Assembly (NCBI GenBank): GCA_029204225.1
Contig: CM055100.1
Location: 54,993,597 to 55,057,596, forward strand
DNA: 64,000 nt
Direction of reading: 5' to 3'
From: Diphasiastrum complanatum
Lineage: Eukaryota; Streptophyta; Lycopodiopsida; Lycopodiales; Lycopodiaceae
Part shown: piece by piece, positions 31,036 through 44,100 of the stretch
Numbering within the stretch: position 1 is the stretch's first letter
How the letters are laid out: every line of letters begins with the position of its first letter
Program-made: the position numbers and the translations under genes
Notes under the pieces: generated by a model
Seen by the model: the letters and a program-made list of their open reading frames with translations, nothing else
Databases searched by the model: none
Told to the model about the DNA's origin: nothing

Positions 31036-31858
31036 TGTGCAAAAAGTACAAAAAACACCAAGAGTGGATCCTAATCTGATCCTCAAGAGGAATTGGTTGT
31101 CAGATTACTTGATCTATCAATCTACTTGAGATTAAGATCAATCTAGATCAATTCTAGACACAAAATCCTAACAAAAACAATCGTTAATTGAAGGTAGGTG
31201 TACTTTCTGGTTTTCCACGTGTGAAACCTTGTCTGAGTACGGACTCCAACCTAAAAATCAAGTACACATTGATAGCAATCTCAAAACAATCAAAACAAAT
31301 GTAGACAAATGGAGAGAATCACTCAAAATTGCTTCCAAAACCAAGATTGGTGTCTTACATTGATTATGGCCAAATAAGCCTCTATATATACACTTTTGGA
31401 GCTCGAGGTACTGATCATGCATCAGATCTCACACGTGTGAGGATGCCTTGTCACCATCGTGCAATTTTACACTTGGATCAAAACTTTCCATTTTGGACAT
31501 TTTTGGTCTATTTTCCTACTATATGGAGATCTTCATGGAAATCTTCTAGAAGCAAAAACTCGCCTACTTCAGCTATTTCCACACGTGTGAGCTGTCCTCT
31601 ACACATGGGATGTGACACCTATTCAAAATATTTGGCTCATGCAATCATTAGATTGGTGCCATGTGTCATATCTCTAGAAAACTAGTTTTTGGCCATTTTA
31701 GCCACTAGAACTTGAATTAAATCATATGTACAACATATATGATTATGGTACATGAAAAGTACACTGGTTTCACACGTGGGAACAGGCTCCACACATGTGT
31801 GTCTATCCTATATACAAGATTTCTGGCCTCTACCAAGCTTATTTTTGCATTTTTCACA
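31036..31858 (-). repeat. 5' LTR of copia E with G-box palindromes
   Basis: On the plus strand it starts TGTGCAAAAA next to the PBS and ends ...TTTTTCACA at 31858, a near-inverted pair, giving 823 bp. The right end is set by where copia F coding sequence begins. CACGTG occurs at 31216, 31432, 31582 and 31773, three of them inside longer CACACGTGTGA-like palindromes. A TATATATA box on the minus strand lies at about 31382-31390. Confidence 0.68.
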
Positions 31859-32580
31859 TTATGTTGCATAGCTTCTCGGTCTGCATTGTCTCTGGGACAG
31901 TCTTCACTTGTCAGCATTGTGCCAGGTACCATAGGAGTCTTTACTCCCTTACAATCTGTCATGTCTTGACTGGTGTAGATATAATTTATCACCAACAAGA
32001 TCTTGTCGATCTGCAAGCCTAGATAGCATTTTGCTTCTCTTAGGTTCGATATTTCAAAGTGCTTTGAAATATCCTTTTTGACATGTGCAATCAGGTTGTC
32101 ACTACTCAACAAGATTAGTGTGTCATCTACATAGACATCAATTATGACGATTTCTACATCTATGACATTTACATATACATTATAATCAGCCATCAAAGGC
32201 TGGAATTCTAAGGATCTGAGAGCATGATCTTTTTTCTTGTACCACTGTCTGGTATACTATTTGAGTCCATAAATGCTTATTTGCATTTTGCAAGCATAGT
32301 CAAGAAATGACTCACAGGTAAATCCTGGTGGCTGGTCCATATAGACCCTTCCTTCATATCACCGTGCAGGAAAGCTGTCTTTTCGTCTACAATATGGATT
32401 TTCATATTGTAGGCTGCTACATAAGCAAATATAATTTGTATGGATATATGCTTGACTACAGGAGAAAAAATTTCAGTGTAATCAATACCATACTTCTATG
32501 AAAATTCTTTTGCTACAAGCCTAGCCTTGTATCTTGATACATCAACAATTGGGCCAAGAAATTTGAAAAGATGGGTTCCA
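31859..32580 (-). pseudogene. Copia F reverse transcriptase relic
   Basis: The minus strand shows RYKARLVAKEF, KYGIDYTEIFSPVVKH, a Lys-Thr-Ala-Phe-Leu-His-Gly block and YVDDTLILLSS (about 32105-32135), then REAKCYLGLQI. The domain order is that of copia RT. It has several stops and frameshifts and is cut at 31858 by the LTR of copia E. No LTR of its own was identified. Confidence 0.8.
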
Positions 32581-34640
32581 AGAATTTGGAAGTGTCAGAT
32601 CAAATAGCTATAAAAGGATTGTCCATCAAAATTCGAGCTTCCAAAGTTAGCCATTTTTAAAGAAATTTTTTTTCGAAAAAATGAAATCTATATAAGGTAC
32701 TCTTTGCAGATGTGATCAAATGAAATTGGATCTAGATTTTTTAATTAAGTCTTATCTTCTGATCTGATGAGTAACAGCTTGATCACTTGAGAATAATCAT
32801 ATTTTAAATTTGGAAAAAAGAATCTTGATCAAGCGATAGAGACTCTAAAAACAAAAAATTCTCAAAAATCAGTATCAAATCAACTCAGATTTTTTCAAAA
32901 ATTTGATAGTAGCTAGATCAGATTGATCAAAACTCAAAAATAGTATTGATGAAGGTTCCCTAGGTGAAGGTTAACTCGACGAGGGTTTTTTCACTACTAT
33001 TTTGAGTAAACATCACTTAACTGGCTGTTTTTGAGAAATATGGAAAAAAACTAATCTTCGCATATAAGACAATAGATAGATCTGATAGAGATAAAACTAT
33101 GGTAGAACTAGCAAAGGTTCCTTTTGCAAACAATGAGTTTTTTGCAACTTGGTGAGGGTTAAATTGAATTTGTTTAACAATTATGATTGAACTAACCTTC
33201 GCCAAACTCCAAAATGATGGATTACTAAATTTGGGAACATTAGAAAAGTTGGCGAAGGTTGAAAATTGATAGTGTTATTTTTGCAAAAAATGATAGTTTT
33301 TTTTTGACAAAAATAGCTCATTATAACAAATAACCTTGACTCAACGTTCGCCCAACTTACTAATTACCAAAAATTGCAAGATGGATTGATTGATGACTTT
33401 GGTGAAGGTTCTTCTTAGAGAACTGATATTGAGGGTGGTAGAAGTACTCTACGCTTAACAAAATACTTTTGGTTTGAATCTTCTAGCACGTAGGTAATTT
33501 GTTAAAACAGCTGAAGATGGATAATTCGCAAGAGATGACTTTGTCTATCATTCAGGTACGATGCTATACAAAATTGCACCAATACGGTGGGTAGCCTTAC
33601 TCGTTACTACAAGAAATCTTATCCATGCATGATAATACTAAAATTGTTTCCTTTAATGATAGGAATTGTTAAAGCTAGAGAAGTTTGATCTTATGTACGT
33701 TAAAATAGACATGAGCTTGTAGTTTTTTATTTAATTAAGTTCGCTTGCATCCTGTGTCCTAGTGCTGTTTGTGAGGTCACGTACTCATATAGAGCCTGAC
33801 AATGGTACACAAGTTGTTCGGTGTTTGGACTCCCGGAAAACAGTTACGGGATATCCATGGGGGCTAGCATAGGACGGAGGTGCTCTAGTACCTAACGCTG
33901 TGACCATAGTCATATCAGTATAGTGACGAATAGTTGCTTACATATAAAAGGTAAATGTGAACCTAATACATTTCTTTTGCTCTTGTATTGATCAATATAG
34001 CTTGTGCCCTGATACGACTTCGTTAAAGGGCATAATGTATTGCTTAGTAATGAAGTAAATGATTGGGAAGATTGGACGTACTTTTTATAAATGCAATTTA
34101 GCTGATAAAGTAGTGAATCTTGTTGCAGACATGGATAAAAACTGATGCTCAGCTATGACACTTGTCTTCCTCACGTGACACCATTGTGCAGTTTTGTTGT
34201 GTGGGATGGTGGCAGGTAACAGCTGAGTGTCTTAAAACTTGCTTCACTTTATGGTACTCTCTGTACTGTTAAACTTTATACAACCGTATTTTTATATGTT
34301 ATGCTATAAATTGAAGGGTTCAAAGGGTTTGGTCTTGACTTGTCAAGAGGGACTATGTGAAATCTTGTTACTCTCTCTCTAGCATCTCTGGTGCCACCCC
34401 GGCTACCCTTTGGTCGGGGTAGCGCCAAACCTTTATCTTTACTTGTATTTTATGGCTAACAAGGTCTGTTGTATGATGTAGTCCACATGATGGTTTCATG
34501 ATGTGGTCACTCTTGGCTATGGGGGGCCCCTTCCTCCTCCTAGTCCTTTTGTTCAGACTATTATATGTTGCATGAAGAAGGCTATTGATATTCACAATTT
34601 GATTACTACTTATGATATGACTACTTGTAATGTTGCTGGC
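32581..34640. other. Non-coding stretch with a dispersed GGYGARGGTT motif
   Basis: AT-rich. Between 32949 and 33411 about ten variants of GGCGAAGGTT occur in both orientations (for example 32949, 32964, 33195, 33250, 33401). A hairpin-like GCTACCC...GGGGTAGC lies near 34400-34425. No gene is supported. Confidence 0.45.
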
Positions 34641-37580
34641 CAGGATGATAAAATTCTTTGCCTTGCTGATTTGATGTGAATCATGGATTGGATCAAAATT
34701 TATAGGAATTTTATTAAAAAGAAGGAAACCCTTAGCATGGTTGAAAAATTTTATATGGAACTTTCAAACTATGTTGAACGAATTGCTGTTGAGGAAAAAT
34801 TCTGTAATACGCATGTTCGAAAAGTATATGCTTGCCTGGAAAAAGAAAATGGTGACTCCTCTATTGATTCTACTGTCCCTTCTACTGCCCCTACTTCACC
34901 TCACCCGTTGATTTTTACCGAAGACCCTGATGAAGAGAGTGCTTCTCAGTTAGAGTCTTTCTCCCAAAAAATCTGTGATGTGGGAAATCAATCTGCCTTT
35001 GAATTTTGTCAAGCCAATAGCTACCAAGTACCATTGGTACCTAGTCATGTCGTTGAGTTTAAATCTACAAAAATTGCTTACAAACTTTGGAGCCTTTCTT
35101 CTGTCAACTTCCTATCACCTATCTCTATTGAGCTTTAAATCGCTCTTGCTCATCTCACTGATGAAGAAGTCCAAGCATGCAAGCTTGTGTTTTGCATAAG
35201 AATCCTTTTTTTGATACTCTTATTGCCTTTGATATTGTTATCAAGATGAGCAGATTCGAACCTTCAAGATTCCTTCTGAGCAGGCCTGGGCTAGAACTAG
35301 AGGCCATTTTGACATCGGCTTTAACATAATGAACTTTCATCAAGCTAGAATTTGGAACTGGAAAAGACCCTTCTTTAAGTGCAAATGCGGTGATAAGTGC
35401 AATAAAAATTCTTCTATCATATGGTTTGATCACTCTATCTGGTATATAATGAATCATCTTTCCATTTTCTTTCCTGGTGCGTCTTTGCAAAATCAGCTTA
35501 ATGCCTTCTTCCTTTGGTTGCATAAACCTGCTAGAGAGGTTGTCAAGTCCCACATTGTCTTTCTGTATATCCGACAGTACATGATTGATGTTGTCATTGA
35601 ACTTTCCCTAAATCCTATTGCTAAACTCCTTGCACACCTTGGCGATGCTGAATACGTTCGAGAAATTGAACGTCTTTTGAAAAAACCTAGCTTCTCTACC
35701 TTGCAAGACAAGTACTTCCAGAATACTAGCAAAAAAACAGGTTCCTTCAATCTGAACAAATTAAGCTCAGTCATATCAAGCAGTGGCAATAACAGGAAAA
35801 GAAAGTATTTTCCAAACAAAGACAAAGAAAGGCAAAGAAGTGGTGGAAAGGAGGATCTTCCAATCAGAAAGCTGAACTTTTACCGTGATTGATCCATGTG
35901 TAGGAGGACTTAGAAGAAACAAGGATATTGGAGGTCAGCAATACTGGTAGATGACGATTAGTGGTTAAAAGAGACAGAGAGAAATTTTTTTTGCATTTAC
36001 ATTATTACAACAGATGCTTTGAGAGGATGATGTTAAACAACTATATGCTGAAACCTTACTTCAGATTTTTGGTCATATTGATGAGACTTTTGAGCTTATT
36101 GTGTTTGGTTCGTCTTACTTTCCACATTTGAAACATGGATGGTATAAACCTGTTCAAGTTTTTTGTGATTTCGATGTTGACAACATTCCACCTTGTACTT
36201 GCACTTACAATAAACGTTTTAAAGAGTTCATTTCGAAAATTTTTGGGCATGTTGTCTCGATGGATACTTGAATTATTAGAAGCAAAGTTTTAAAGAATGA
36301 ATTGAACAAAGGACTTAATCACATCTCATTGCGCCAGTCTAATATAAATGAGGTAGCTTTAGAACTTTATCGTGGATGGTTTGAATTGGCAAGACTTATC
36401 AAAATATTGATCATCTGTTATGGAACATGCCCTGATTTGCAAAGTTGTTGTAACAACTTTTTTAAAAATTCTAAGTGGCTACATGGAAAAAGTATTATGA
36501 ATAAAAAACTTACAAATGTCATTGAGGAGCGTAATTGGATTACTACCAATCTATATGTGAATGGTCTGGTTAAGGCTCAACATAACCCATGTTTTATGTG
36601 CATCTATCTTATAAAAAATTTGGCTCTAGTAAGATTGTCGAGTCCAAATTTTGTCCCGTTTCCAAAAGAAAATGATAATATACTAGACATGGCTATGATT
36701 GAGATTCGAGATACTTTTACTACTAAAATACCTGATTTTCTAATAGGAAAAGAAGAATTACCTTACTTACATTGTACTTTCAAGGCACATAAAAATACGT
36801 TCAGATGGATTACAAACGCACATGACTGCTATTTTTTCTAAAGTGGGCACGTTTATTTCCGGAGCTCTTGGTATGCTGACTCCGCTTCTTATGGAGAGAG
36901 CAGGCCTTACGACAACTTCATACCAAAGTATCCTAAATGTGGATACCAACTTATTCTGGCAGTGCGATTCATCCACTAAATTTTATCTTAATGTGCCTGA
37001 CAAATACGGAGAATGATAGGGTATGCATTCAAGTCTTGTACAAACAAAGATTGGCTATCAATGGAAATCGAGCCTTAAGCAATTTGACTAGAAATGGGTT
37101 ACTAATCAAACTAATAATTGGATTGTGATTGACATGGAATCTCTTTGCCAATATAATGATATACTGATTGACAATTGCATAGTAAGATTAGGAAACAGGA
37201 CTTGGAAATAGGCTTGTGGTATTCCTATGGGTTTTGTCTGTTCCCCTACATGGTGTAACTGATATATGTCATTCTTTGAATTACATTTTATGAAAAGGCT
37301 TGCCAGACTTGGAAAGGTGAAATACCTACATGCCTTCAAGCATACTTTTATGAACTCGTATAAAGTTATTGTCGCTCAAATTAATGCTGCCATGTACTGT
37401 TGTAGCGAATAGAATACCTTTATGGATGAGGTCAAAAACATTGTTCTTGCATTTCAAAATAATGGCTTCATGAGAGGAAGATTGTATGAGATTTTAAACA
37501 ACCTATTCCTATACGATTTGTTCCCTGGGCTCAAGTTTACTTTACCAAAAAATGCTGAATTTCTTTTGGTGGGCAGTTAG
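34641..37580 (+). pseudogene. Penelope-like (non-LTR, telomerase-related) reverse transcriptase relic
   Basis: Successive broken frames (34683-35138, 35329-35892, then about 36040-37560). The diagnostic part is a Cys-rich block followed by GHVVSMDT and GLNHISL (about 36195-36330), then ELPYLHCTFKAHKNTFRWIT (about 36754-36813, the RT fingers region), NVDTNLFWQC (about 36937), and RTWK-x-ACGIPMGF-CSPTWCN (about 37190-37260), the equivalent of RT motif B as in Penelope-type RTs. The YxDD region that should follow is degraded. No GIY-YIG endonuclease or LTRs were seen. The family is assigned from motif order and is tentative. Confidence 0.5.
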
Positions 37581-39180
37581 CTATCTTCTTGATTTTTGAC
37601 TAATTTTCTTGATTTCTTGCATTTCCATTGTAATTTGATGTTTATGAATGGATTAGATGTTTTAATGCTAAGGTTGGCAAATGACAATTTTGGTATCAGA
37701 GCATTGAATCCTTTCCCCATCAGATTTGGTGAATTTTGTTAAATTTGTAGAATTTCTTGTTCGAGTTTACTTGATTTTTTTAATTCCAACAAGTTTTGAT
37801 TCAATTTTTAACCATTAAACTTTTTTTTTTTTGTGTAGTTTCTTGTTTTAGATCAGTAGATCTTTCCTTTAGCTTTTTGAAGGTACTAAACTTTTCTGAT
37901 TTGGAGCTATAATGGCCAAGTTATGGCCATTTTAGTGTTTTCTTTCCAATTTTAGTTAGTGATAGTTTTTGCAGTCTGTTTTTCTTCATTTTGGCTAAAC
38001 TTTTGGCCGAATTTTGTGATTGTAATCCTATAAGATTGTAGATCTCTGTCTTAGCTTGAATTTGAGCCAGTCACTATCCAATTTGGTTGAAAATTGCGAG
38101 AGATATGACAATTCTAGTGAAGGAGGTCTAATTCAAGTTTTGGTAGAAGATTTGGGAGAGAATCACTTAAACCTTTCATTTTCTAAGTTGTGGTTCTTTG
38201 TAAATTTCTTCTGTTTCTAAATTTTAAAGTTTCATAGGCTTAAAAAAAATTCTAACATAACCCTACCCTCGCACAACCCTAACCCTAGGTTCGCAATTTA
38301 GGGCAAAGCAAAAGAAGTTCAAAAAAAAAAGAAAAATGCTGCCAAATTTATTTAACCCTAATCTGGGTATCTAACACATAGAAAAAAACCTAAACCTAAA
38401 CCTAAGTCCCCATTTTTCTCCCCTGGTGCCATGTTCCCTCCTCGCGACGCCTCCCTCCACGCGCCATCTCCCTCTCTCTTCATGACTAACTCTCTCTCAC
38501 TTCTCCACGCGCCATCTTTCTCTCTTCACGCCATCTCTCTCTCTCTTCCTCTCTTCATCTCCCTGCTGCAGCCCGTGCGCGCCAGCCCGGCGCCTCCCTC
38601 CAGCTTCCACAATATTCTCCTTTCACTTCCCGTGCCCGTTAAATTGTTTTTTTTTCTGGTTATTCCTATTTCTTCTTTATGAGTTTTATATTTTTTTGTT
38701 ACTAGCACAACAATGATTCGAGGATTTCAGTTCTTATAGAATTGGATTTGCTAAAAAAAAATTTGGAACCCCCATTCTAAGTTCTAATTAATTCATTTCA
38801 AATTCATCTTTAAACTTTCATAACTTTCTTGTTTGGTCTCTAAATTCAGTACTTCAAGAACAAAAAGTGCTCAGTTCATCTAGCTGAATCACTTGATCAG
38901 CATTTAGTCATCATTGTTCACTTTTTTATTTTAATTTTTTCTAGCCCCCCCCCCCCGCCCCCCCCTTTTTTTTCCCATAAGTCGTTCACATTTCTTTTGC
39001 GTTATTCTTTAAACTCCCGTATCTTCTACATTTGACCTCGGATTCCAACGTCGTAAAAAGCAAACTTCATCAGCCCAACGAGATTGATAGTGTAGAAGTC
39101 CTATTTGTACCAAAATTTAACCTTGCAAAAGTTTTTTGTAATTGCCTTAATTGAGAATTGATGCCTATTGTCAATGTTTA
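37581..39180 (+). mobile_element. 5' part of an LTR retrotransposon: PBS and leader
   Basis: TGGTATCAGAGC at 37691-37702 is a canonical initiator Met-tRNA PBS. The sequence before it (about 37565-37686, TGGGCAG... to ...ATGACA) could be a short or truncated LTR. The leader that follows is AT-rich with CT-rich coding-like runs at about 38420-38640 and a C-tract at 38945-38965. It leads directly into the 696-bp array, whose reading frame starts at 39278, the position expected for gag. The element identity beyond this is unknown. Confidence 0.5.
38945..38965. repeat. Poly-C tract with one G
   Basis: Twenty C and one G (at 38957) followed by a T-run. It is prone to sequencing error and could form an i-motif/G-quadruplex. 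Confidence 0.9.
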
Positions 39181-39277
39181 ACTACACCTTGCTAAATCTA
39201 GTTCCCATACCATTTCAAAGTTCATCCCAAGTTTGCAATCCACAGTTACAAATTCAGTTATTCCACACGAATTCCAA

Positions 39278-39771
39278 TGAATTGGAATTATGAACAGGAG
39301 GATGACAATCAGTCATATTGTGATGACGGTTAAAACAATTATGTGGAGATATATTGGGATCAAGGTAACGATTACATTGAAGATTATGATCAAGGTGACG
39401 ACATCGCTGATGACAATCAATATCAAGACCAAAATGATGATTTTGCTAATGATAATCAATATCAGGACTACAACGACAATTCAGAACTTGACCTTAACTC
39501 TGAAGATTTCAACAACGATCAGCAAAATGAAGAACAACACAAACTAATCATTGAAGATGGTTCTGCATATGAAGCACTTAAACCATTTGATGGTCAGAAT
39601 GAACTAGAGTTCAATGACGGTGATTGTCAAGGTCAAGATCAATTCCAATTTACTACTGAAGATCAGTTTGAAGTGACAAGCGTGGATGAGCAACAACATG
39701 TGCAAAGTGGAACAGAAGACCAGTATGAGCCCATGGATCAATTTTATGATCTTGAAGAACTCAAAAGATGA
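39278..39771 (+). pseudogene. Reading frame of the 696-bp unit (first copy; repeated in every unit)
   Basis: From ATG at 39278 the frame reads NWNYEQEDDNQSYCDDG, meets a TAA, then runs 142 codons (39343-39771) to TGA. Beyond that it continues protein-like (HFDHNEDDNVDYEAYKDAY) after TGA and TAA codons. The product is strongly acidic and Asp/Gln/Asn/Glu-rich with an internal repeat (DNQYQDQNDD / DNQYQDYNDN) and no recognised domain. All three stops could be single C-to-T changes from CAA or CGA codons and are present in every unit, so the frame was dead before amplification. It may be the N-terminal gag part of an LTR element. Confidence 0.5.
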
Positions 39772-40572
39772 TATCACCATTGTGCATAACAACATTTTGA
39801 TCATAATGAAGATGATAATGTTGATTATGAGGCCTATAAAGATGCCTATGAAAATAAAGGGTGTTCTCTCTATGACACTACACCTTGCTAAATCTAGTTC
39901 CCATACCATTTCAAAGTTCATCCCAAGTTTGCAATCCACAGTTACAAATTCAGTTATTCCACACGAATTCCAATGAATTGGAATTATGAACAGGAGGATG
40001 ACAATCAGTCATATTGTGATGACGGTTAAAACAATTATGTGGAGATATATTGGGATCAAGGTAACGATTACATTGAAGATTATGATCAAGGTGACGACAT
40101 CGCTGATGACAATCAATATCAAGACCAAAATGATGATTTTGCTAATGATAATCAATATCAGGACTACAACGACAATTCAGAACTTGACCTTAACTCTGAA
40201 GATTTCAACAACGATCAGCAAAATGAAGAACAACACAAACTAATCATTGAAGATGGTTCTGCATATGAAGCACTTAAACCATTTGATGGTCAGAATGAAC
40301 TAGAGTTCAATGACGGTGATTGTCAAGGTCAAGATCAATTCCAATTTACTACTGAAGATCAGTTTGAAGTGACAAGCGTGGATGAGCAACAACATGTGCA
40401 AAGTGGAACAGAAGACCAGTATGAGCCCATGGATCAATTTTATGATCTTGAAGAACTCAAAAGATGATATCACCATTGTGCATAACAACATTTTGATCAT
40501 AATGAAGATGATAATGTTGATTATGAGGCCTATAAAGATGCCTATGAAAATAAAGGGTGTTCTCTCTATGAC

Positions 40573-41173
40573 ACTACACCTTGCTAAATCTGGTTCCCAT
40601 ACCATTTCAAAGTTCATCCCAAGTTTGCAATCCACAGTTACAAATTCAGTTATTCCACACGAATTCCAATGAATTGGAATTATGAACAGGAGGATGACAA
40701 TCAGTCATATTGTGATGACGGTTAAAACAATTATGTGGTTTGCTAATGATAATCAATATCAGGACTACAACGACAATTCAGAACTTGACCTTAACTCTGA
40801 AGATTTCAACAACGATCAGCAAAATGAAGAACAACACAAACTAATCATTGAAGATGGTTCTGCATATGAAGCACTTAAACCATTTGATGGTCAGAATGAA
40901 CTAGAGTTCAATGATGGTGATTGTCAAGGTCAAGATCAATTCCAATTTACTACTGAAGATCAGTTTGAAGTGACAAGCGTGGATGAGCAACAACATGTGC
41001 AAAGTGGAACAGAAGACCAGTATGAGCCCATGGATCAATTTTATGATCTTGAAGAACTCAAAAGATGATATCACCATTGTGCATAACAACATTTTGATCA
41101 TAATGAAGATGATAATGTTGATTATGAGGCCTATAAAGATGCCTATGAAAATAAAGGGTGTTCTCTCTATGAC
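40573..41173 (+). repeat. Variant unit 3 with a 95-bp deletion
   Basis: The sequence passes from ATTATGTGG directly to TTTGCTAATG at about 40738, losing 95 bp that include the first DNQYQ repeat. It also has a private GATGGTG variant near 40915. It separates the two older-looking units from the homogeneous right-hand block. Confidence 0.92.
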
Positions 41174-44100
41174 ACTACACCTTGCTAAATCTGGTTTCCA
41201 TACCATTTCAAAGTTCATCCCAAGTTTGCAATCCACAGTTACAAATTCAATTATTCCACACGAATTCCAATGAATTGGAATTATGAACAGGAGGATGACA
41301 ATCAGTCATATTGTGATGACGGTTAAAACAATTATGTGGAGATATATTGGGATCAAGGTAACGATTACATTGAAGATTATGATCAAGGTGACGACATCGC
41401 TGATGACAATCAATATCAAGACCAAAATGATGATTTTGCTAATGATAATCAATATCAGGACTACAACGACAATTCAGAACTTGACCTTAACTCTGAAGAT
41501 TTCAACAACGATCAGCAAAATGAAGAACAACACAAACTAATCATTGAAGATGGTTCTGCATATGAAGCACTTAAACCATTTGATGGTCAGAATGAACTAG
41601 AGTTCAATGACGGTGATTGTCAAGGTCAAGATCAATTCCAATTTACTACTGAAGATCAGTTTGAAGTGACAAGCGTGGATGAGCAACAACATGTGCAAAG
41701 TGGAACAGAAGACCAGTATGAGCCCATGGATCAATTTTATGATCTTGAAGAACTCAAAAGATGATATCACCATTGTGCATAACAACATTTTGATCATAAT
41801 GAAGATGATAATGTTGATTATGAGGCCTATAAAGATGCCTATGAAAATAAAGGGTGTTCTCTCTATGACACTACACCTTGCTAAATCTGGTTTCCATACC
41901 ATTTCAAAGTTCATCCCAAGTTTGCAATCCACAGTTACAAATTCAATTATTCCACACGAATTCCAATGAATTGGAATTATGAACAGGAGGATGACAATCA
42001 GTCATATTGTGATGACGGTTAAAACAATTATGTGGAGATATATTGGGATCAAGGTAACGATTACATTGAAGATTATGATCAAGGTGACGACATCGCTGAT
42101 GACAATCAATATCAAGACCAAAATGATGATTTTGCTAATGATAATCAATATCAGGACTACAACGACAATTCAGAACTTGACCTTAACTCTGAAGATTTCA
42201 ACAACGATCAGCAAAATGAAGAACAACACAAACTAATCATTGAAGATGGTTCTGCATATGAAGCACTTAAACCATTTGATGGTCAGAATGAACTAGAGTT
42301 CAATGACGGTGATTGTCAAGGTCAAGATCAATTCCAATTTACTACTGAAGATCAGTTTGAAGTGACAAGCGTGGATGAGCAACAACATGTGCAAAGTGGA
42401 ACAGAAGACCAGTATGAGCCCATGGATCAATTTTATGATCATGAAGAACTCAAAAGATGATATCACCATTGTGCATAACAACATTTTGATCATAATGAAG
42501 ATGATAATGTTGATTATGAGGCCTATAAAGATGCCTATGAAAATAAAGGGTGTTCTCTCTATGACACTACACCTTGCTAAATCTGGTTTCCATACCATTT
42601 CAAAGTTCATCCCAAGTTTGCAATCCACAGTTACAAATTCAATTATTCCACACGAATTCCAATGAATTGGAATTATGAACAGGAGGATGACAATCAGTCA
42701 TATTGTGATGACGGTTAAAACAATTATGTGGAGATATATTGGGATCAAGGTAACGATTACATTGAAGATTATGATCAAGGTGACGACATCGCTGATGACA
42801 ATCAATATCAAGACCAAAATGATGATTTTGCTAATGATAATCAATATCAGGACTACAACGACAATTCAGAACTTGACCTTAACTCTGAAGATTTCAACAA
42901 CGATCAGCAAAATGAAGAACAACACAAACTAATCATTGAAGATGGTTCTGCATATGAAGCACTTAAACCATTTGATGGTCAGAATGAACTAGAGTTCAAT
43001 GACGGTGATTGTCAAGGTCAAGATCAATTCCAATTTACTACTGAAGATCAGTTTGAAGTGACAAGCGTGGATGAGCAACAACATGTGCAAAGTGGAACAG
43101 AAGACCAGTATGAGCCCATGGATCAATTTTATGATCTTGAAGAACTCAAAAGATGATATCACCATTGTGCATAACAACATTTTGATCATAATGAAGATGA
43201 TAATGTTGATTATGAGGCCTATAAAGATGCCTATGAAAATAAAGGGTGTTCTCTCTATGACACTACACCTTGCTAAATCTGGTTTCCATACCATTTCAAA
43301 GTTCATCCCAAGTTTGCAATCCACAGTTACAAATTCAATTATTCCACACGAATTCCAATGAATTGGAATTATGAACAGGAGGATGACAATCAGTCATATT
43401 GTGATGACGGTTAAAACAATTATGTGGAGATATATTGGGATCAAGGTAACGATTACATTGAAGATTATGATCAAGGTGACGACATCGCTGATGACAATCA
43501 ATATCAAGACCAAAATGATGATTTTGCTAATGATAATCAATATCAGGACTACAACGACAATTCAGAACTTGACCTTAACTCTGAAGATTTCAACAACGAT
43601 CAGCAAAATGAAGAACAACACAAACTAATCATTGAAGATGGTTCTGCATATGAAGCACTTAAACCATTTGATGGTCAGAATGAACTAGAGTTCAATGACG
43701 GTGATTGTCAAGGTCAAGATCAATTCCAATTTACTACTGAAGATCAGTTTGAAGTGACAAGCGTGGATGAGCAACAACATGTGCAAAGTGGAACAGAAGA
43801 CCAGTATGAGCCCATGGATCAATTTTATGATCTTGAAGAACTCAAAAGATGATATCACCATTGTGCATAACAACATTTTGATCATAATGAAGATGATAAT
43901 GTTGATTATGAGGCCTATAAAGATGCCTATGAAAATAAAGGGTGTTCTCTCTATGACACTACACCTTGCTAAATCTGGTTTCCATACCATTTCAAAGTTC
44001 ATCCCAAGTTTGCAATCCACAGTTACAAATTCAATTATTCCACACGAATTCCAATGAATTGGAATTATGAACAGGAGGATGACAATCAGTCATATTGTGA

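Larger units (their letters stand above)
27345..31858 (-). mobile_element. Ty1/copia element E (decayed, 3' truncated)
   Basis: Reading leftward: LTR 31858-31036, PBS 31035-31024, leader, gag, protease and GAG-pre-integrase region, integrase, and RT up to the YVDD box, ending abruptly near 27345 with no RNase H and no 3' LTR. Multiple stops and frameshifts separate the domains. It lies upstream of TEB in the same orientation, with its truncated end about 650 bp from the TEB ATG. Its LTR joins copia F sequence at 31858, so it inserted into copia F. Confidence 0.88.
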
